DNA from: an uncultured Lachnospiraceae bacterium
Lineage (GTDB): Bacteria; Bacillota; Clostridia; Lachnospirales; Lachnospiraceae
Direction: 5' to 3'
Assembly: GCA_937915975.1 (NCBI GenBank)
Contig: CALGGL010000015.1
Location: 1-7,086 of the forward strand
Length of the DNA: 7,086 nucleotides
Shown: positions 6,138-7,086 of the stretch, piece after piece
How positions within the stretch are numbered: position 1 is the stretch's first letter
Layout of the letters: every line of letters starts with the position of its first letter
Notes under the pieces: generated by a model
Seen by the model: the letters and a program-made list of their open reading frames with translations, nothing else
Databases searched by the model: none
Told to the model about the DNA's origin: nothing
Made by a program: the position numbers and the translations under genes

Positions 6138-7085
6138 TTCGTAGTCGGCGATGTCGCGAAGATAGACAATCATCATGCAGAGGTCGGCGAACGAACTTCC
6201 ACCTTCGGAAAGCAGTGCGTGGATGTTTTCAAGCATGCGGAGGGTTTGCCTCCGGATGTCGCCAACATACAAAACATCCCCTTTGTTGCCGATGCTTGCG
6301 GTGCCGGAAATGAAAAGATGGCTGCGATCGCCGTATTTCACCCTTACGCCGCGTTCGAAGGTGACGCCGTATTCGTAGGTTGGATTAAGGTGATCCTTTG
6401 CGTATAGGTATTGTTGCTGGGTCGGTTTGATGCCGTCGATTGCGTAGGCGTCGAATTTGACGATTCCTTCCGGATTTGCTCCTTTCCCCTCGATGCCGGT
6501 GCTCGCGATGTAGTGAGTGGAAGGGGTGAGGTTCAACCCTTCGAAGTTGTCTTTCCTTGCCACCACCACGCCATGATAGTTCACATCAACGTTTTGCACG
6601 AAAAACCATGTCCTTATGCAATTATCTGCAAGGTTGATTCCCATTTTCGAGAGGCCGGTTTCGTATTCCGTGAGGATTTCCTTCGTCTGATTGTAGGAGT
6701 TGTTGGGTGATTGGAGTGATTGCCTATTGCCCGTCCAATAGTGCGTATATCCGTTGTGGCGAGAGGTGAAGAAATCTTCCGCCTTGCTTGTTTCAGTCCC
6801 TTTTTGTTCGTAGCACCAAAATGCCACCTTCGTGTGAGGTGCCAATGGGGCTTGCTGGACGAGGCAATAGGCACAGTCGGAAAATTCGCTTACTTTTGTC
6901 AACGTCCCTTGGTTGGCAATGTCGGAGAAGAAAAATCGCAGGAATATAGGCTGGTAGTCGGGGTTTTTCATCCGCCATTCTCTCCATGCGGAGAGAAGTT
7001 TCGACAACTGTTTTTCGAATGATTCCGGATGCTCTACGATGGGCGAGAAAATAGAGTGGCGTTCGGTTACATCGCCTCTCTCAAA
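5697..7085 (-). CDS. Chimeric ORF: Rid-family N-part, methyltransferase C-part
   Basis: One open frame runs from the right contig edge to the TAA at 5697-5699, about 463 codons. It combines two unrelated incomplete proteins. The codons at 6138-7085 encode a YjgF/Rid (L-PSP) type protein. Those at 5697-6137 encode the C-terminal part of a class I SAM-dependent methyltransferase. Neither half is complete: the Rid part lacks its usual C-terminal strand and conserved Arg motif, and the methyltransferase part lacks the glycine-rich SAM-binding motif. Base composition also differs between the halves. A TTG at 7005-7007 could be called as a start, but the frame stays open to the window edge with protein-like sequence (including Thr-Glu-Arg-His-Ser-Ile-Phe-Ser), so the true N-terminus lies outside. 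I judge this a chimeric join of two genomes rather than a real fusion gene. A single-protein annotation should not be trusted. Confidence 0.75.
   Translation of the reverse strand, partial: FERGDVTERHSIFSPIVEHPESFEKQLSKLLSAWREWRMKNPDYQPIFLRFFFSDIANQGTLTKVSEFSDCAYCLVQQAPLAPHTKVAFWCYEQKGTETSKAEDFFTSRHNGYTHYWTGNRQSLQSPNNSYNQTKEILTEYETGLSKMGINLADNCIRTWFFVQNVDVNYHGVVVARKDNFEGLNLTPSTHYIASTGIEGKGANPEGIVKFDAYAIDGIKPTQQQYLYAKDHLNPTYEYGVTFERGVRVKYGDRSHLFISGTASIGNKGDVLYVGDIRRQTLRMLENIHALLSEGGSSFADLCMMIVYLRDIADYESDGADMVVTLHACDTATDYALYNAINWNVGIIMSVPCCQKEVNSMIATDDLSILTKHGIIKERISALMTDTIRSNVLEYCGYKSQILEFVDYDSSPKNLLIRAVKRKNELPAEKKQEIKKEIDNLCEEFHIKQTLYEKINVGAKNE
5711..5714 (-). promoter_or_regulatory. Ribosome binding site of CPBP gene
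   Basis: GGAG on the minus strand lies 6 nt upstream of the ATG at 5702-5704, inside the last codons of the methyltransferase. It supports the start that overlaps the upstream stop codon by 8 bp. Confidence 0.7.
6120..6155. other. Putative chimeric assembly junction
   Basis: Rid-family sequence can be followed down to Asp-Ile-Ala-Asp-Tyr-Glu (codons 6138-6155), and methyltransferase sequence is recognisable from Asp-Met-Val-Val (about 6125 downward). From memory of the family, methyltransferases of this group carry a similar Gly-Asp-Ile-x-x-Tyr segment just before that motif. Both genes may therefore share 15-18 nt here, enough to mislead a k-mer assembler or to prime a PCR chimera. GC is 58% over 6081-6120 and 30% over 6061-6080, so the compositional step lies slightly left of the domain joint. 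Confidence 0.6.
6138..7085 (-). pseudogene. Rid (YjgF/L-PSP) family protein, both ends missing
   Basis: About 316 codons encode a protein I associate with Bacteroidales homologues of the Rid family, annotated as RidA-like or L-PSP endoribonuclease-like. The recognisable Rid core comes last: Ile-Ser-Gly-Thr-Ala-Ser-Ile-Gly (codons near 6290-6315), then [14 protein letters not shown], and [10 protein letters not shown] (to 6141). The roughly 240 residues before it form a longer N-terminal region, seen also in chorismatase-like relatives. Small RidA proteins deaminate enamine/imine intermediates, and what this longer form does is unknown. The final strand, with the Arg that binds the substrate carboxylate in RidA, should follow the Leu-Arg-Asp motif but is replaced by methyltransferase sequence. 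GC content is about 53-55% on sampled lines, unlike the rest of the window. The 5' end runs off the contig. Confidence 0.7.
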
Positions 7086-7086
7086 T

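Noticed and set aside
6065..7022. Several plus-strand ORFs of 64-100 residues opposite the Rid part
   Set aside because: They lie antisense to a frame with clear Rid-family motifs, have no convincing ribosome sites and give Arg/Cys-rich or unrecognisable products. They arise because stops are rare in the GC-richer segment.
5697..7085. A genuine new Rid-methyltransferase fusion enzyme
   Set aside because: Both halves lack parts needed for function, the composition changes at the joint, and the contig already carries an adapter artefact at its other end. A chimeric join is the simpler reading.

Overview
The window is a short-read metagenomic contig, not an intact genome segment. All readable genes lie on the minus strand. 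From about position 23 to 6083 it is AT-rich: two 60-base lines counted by hand gave 33% and 38% GC. Its gene content points to a rumen- or gut-type Lachnospiraceae (Butyrivibrio/Roseburia-like) Firmicute: a signal-peptide surface protein with MBG/Ig-like repeats, a membrane-anchored GH5 cellulase, a CPBP-family membrane protease and the C-terminal half of a Lachnospiraceae-type methyltransferase. From about 6138 to the right end the DNA is richer in GC (about 53-55% on two counted lines) and encodes a Rid (YjgF/L-PSP) family protein of the kind I associate with Bacteroidales (Prevotella-like).

Read in the direction of transcription, right to left: (i) 7085-6138, a Rid protein cut at its N-terminus by the contig end and lacking its normal C-terminus; (ii) 6137-5697, the C-terminal half of a SAM-dependent methyltransferase lacking its SAM-binding N-terminus, joined in frame to the Rid part; (iii) 5704-4868, a CPBP intramembrane protease overlapping the methyltransferase end by 8 bp; (iv) 4807-3272, a GH5 (probably subfamily 1) cellulase tethered by one N-terminal membrane helix; (v) a 178-bp gap with a plausible promoter and a foldable 5' leader; (vi) 3093-23, a large repetitive surface protein without its 3' end; (vii) 22-1, Illumina adapter sequence, which supplies the last residues and the stop codon of that ORF.

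The biologically coherent part is the Firmicute block. A cell-tethered endoglucanase next to a large secreted MBG-repeat protein suggests polysaccharide use at the cell surface. The methyltransferase and the protease probably share a transcript. The surface-protein gene seems to have its own promoter and leader RNA.

The Rid-methyltransferase fusion looks novel, but it is best explained as a chimeric join at a sequence both families share (Asp-Ile-Ala-Asp-Tyr). I found no convincing undescribed multi-gene system. The most interesting native element is the structured leader at 3142-3200, which can form two mutually exclusive folds.
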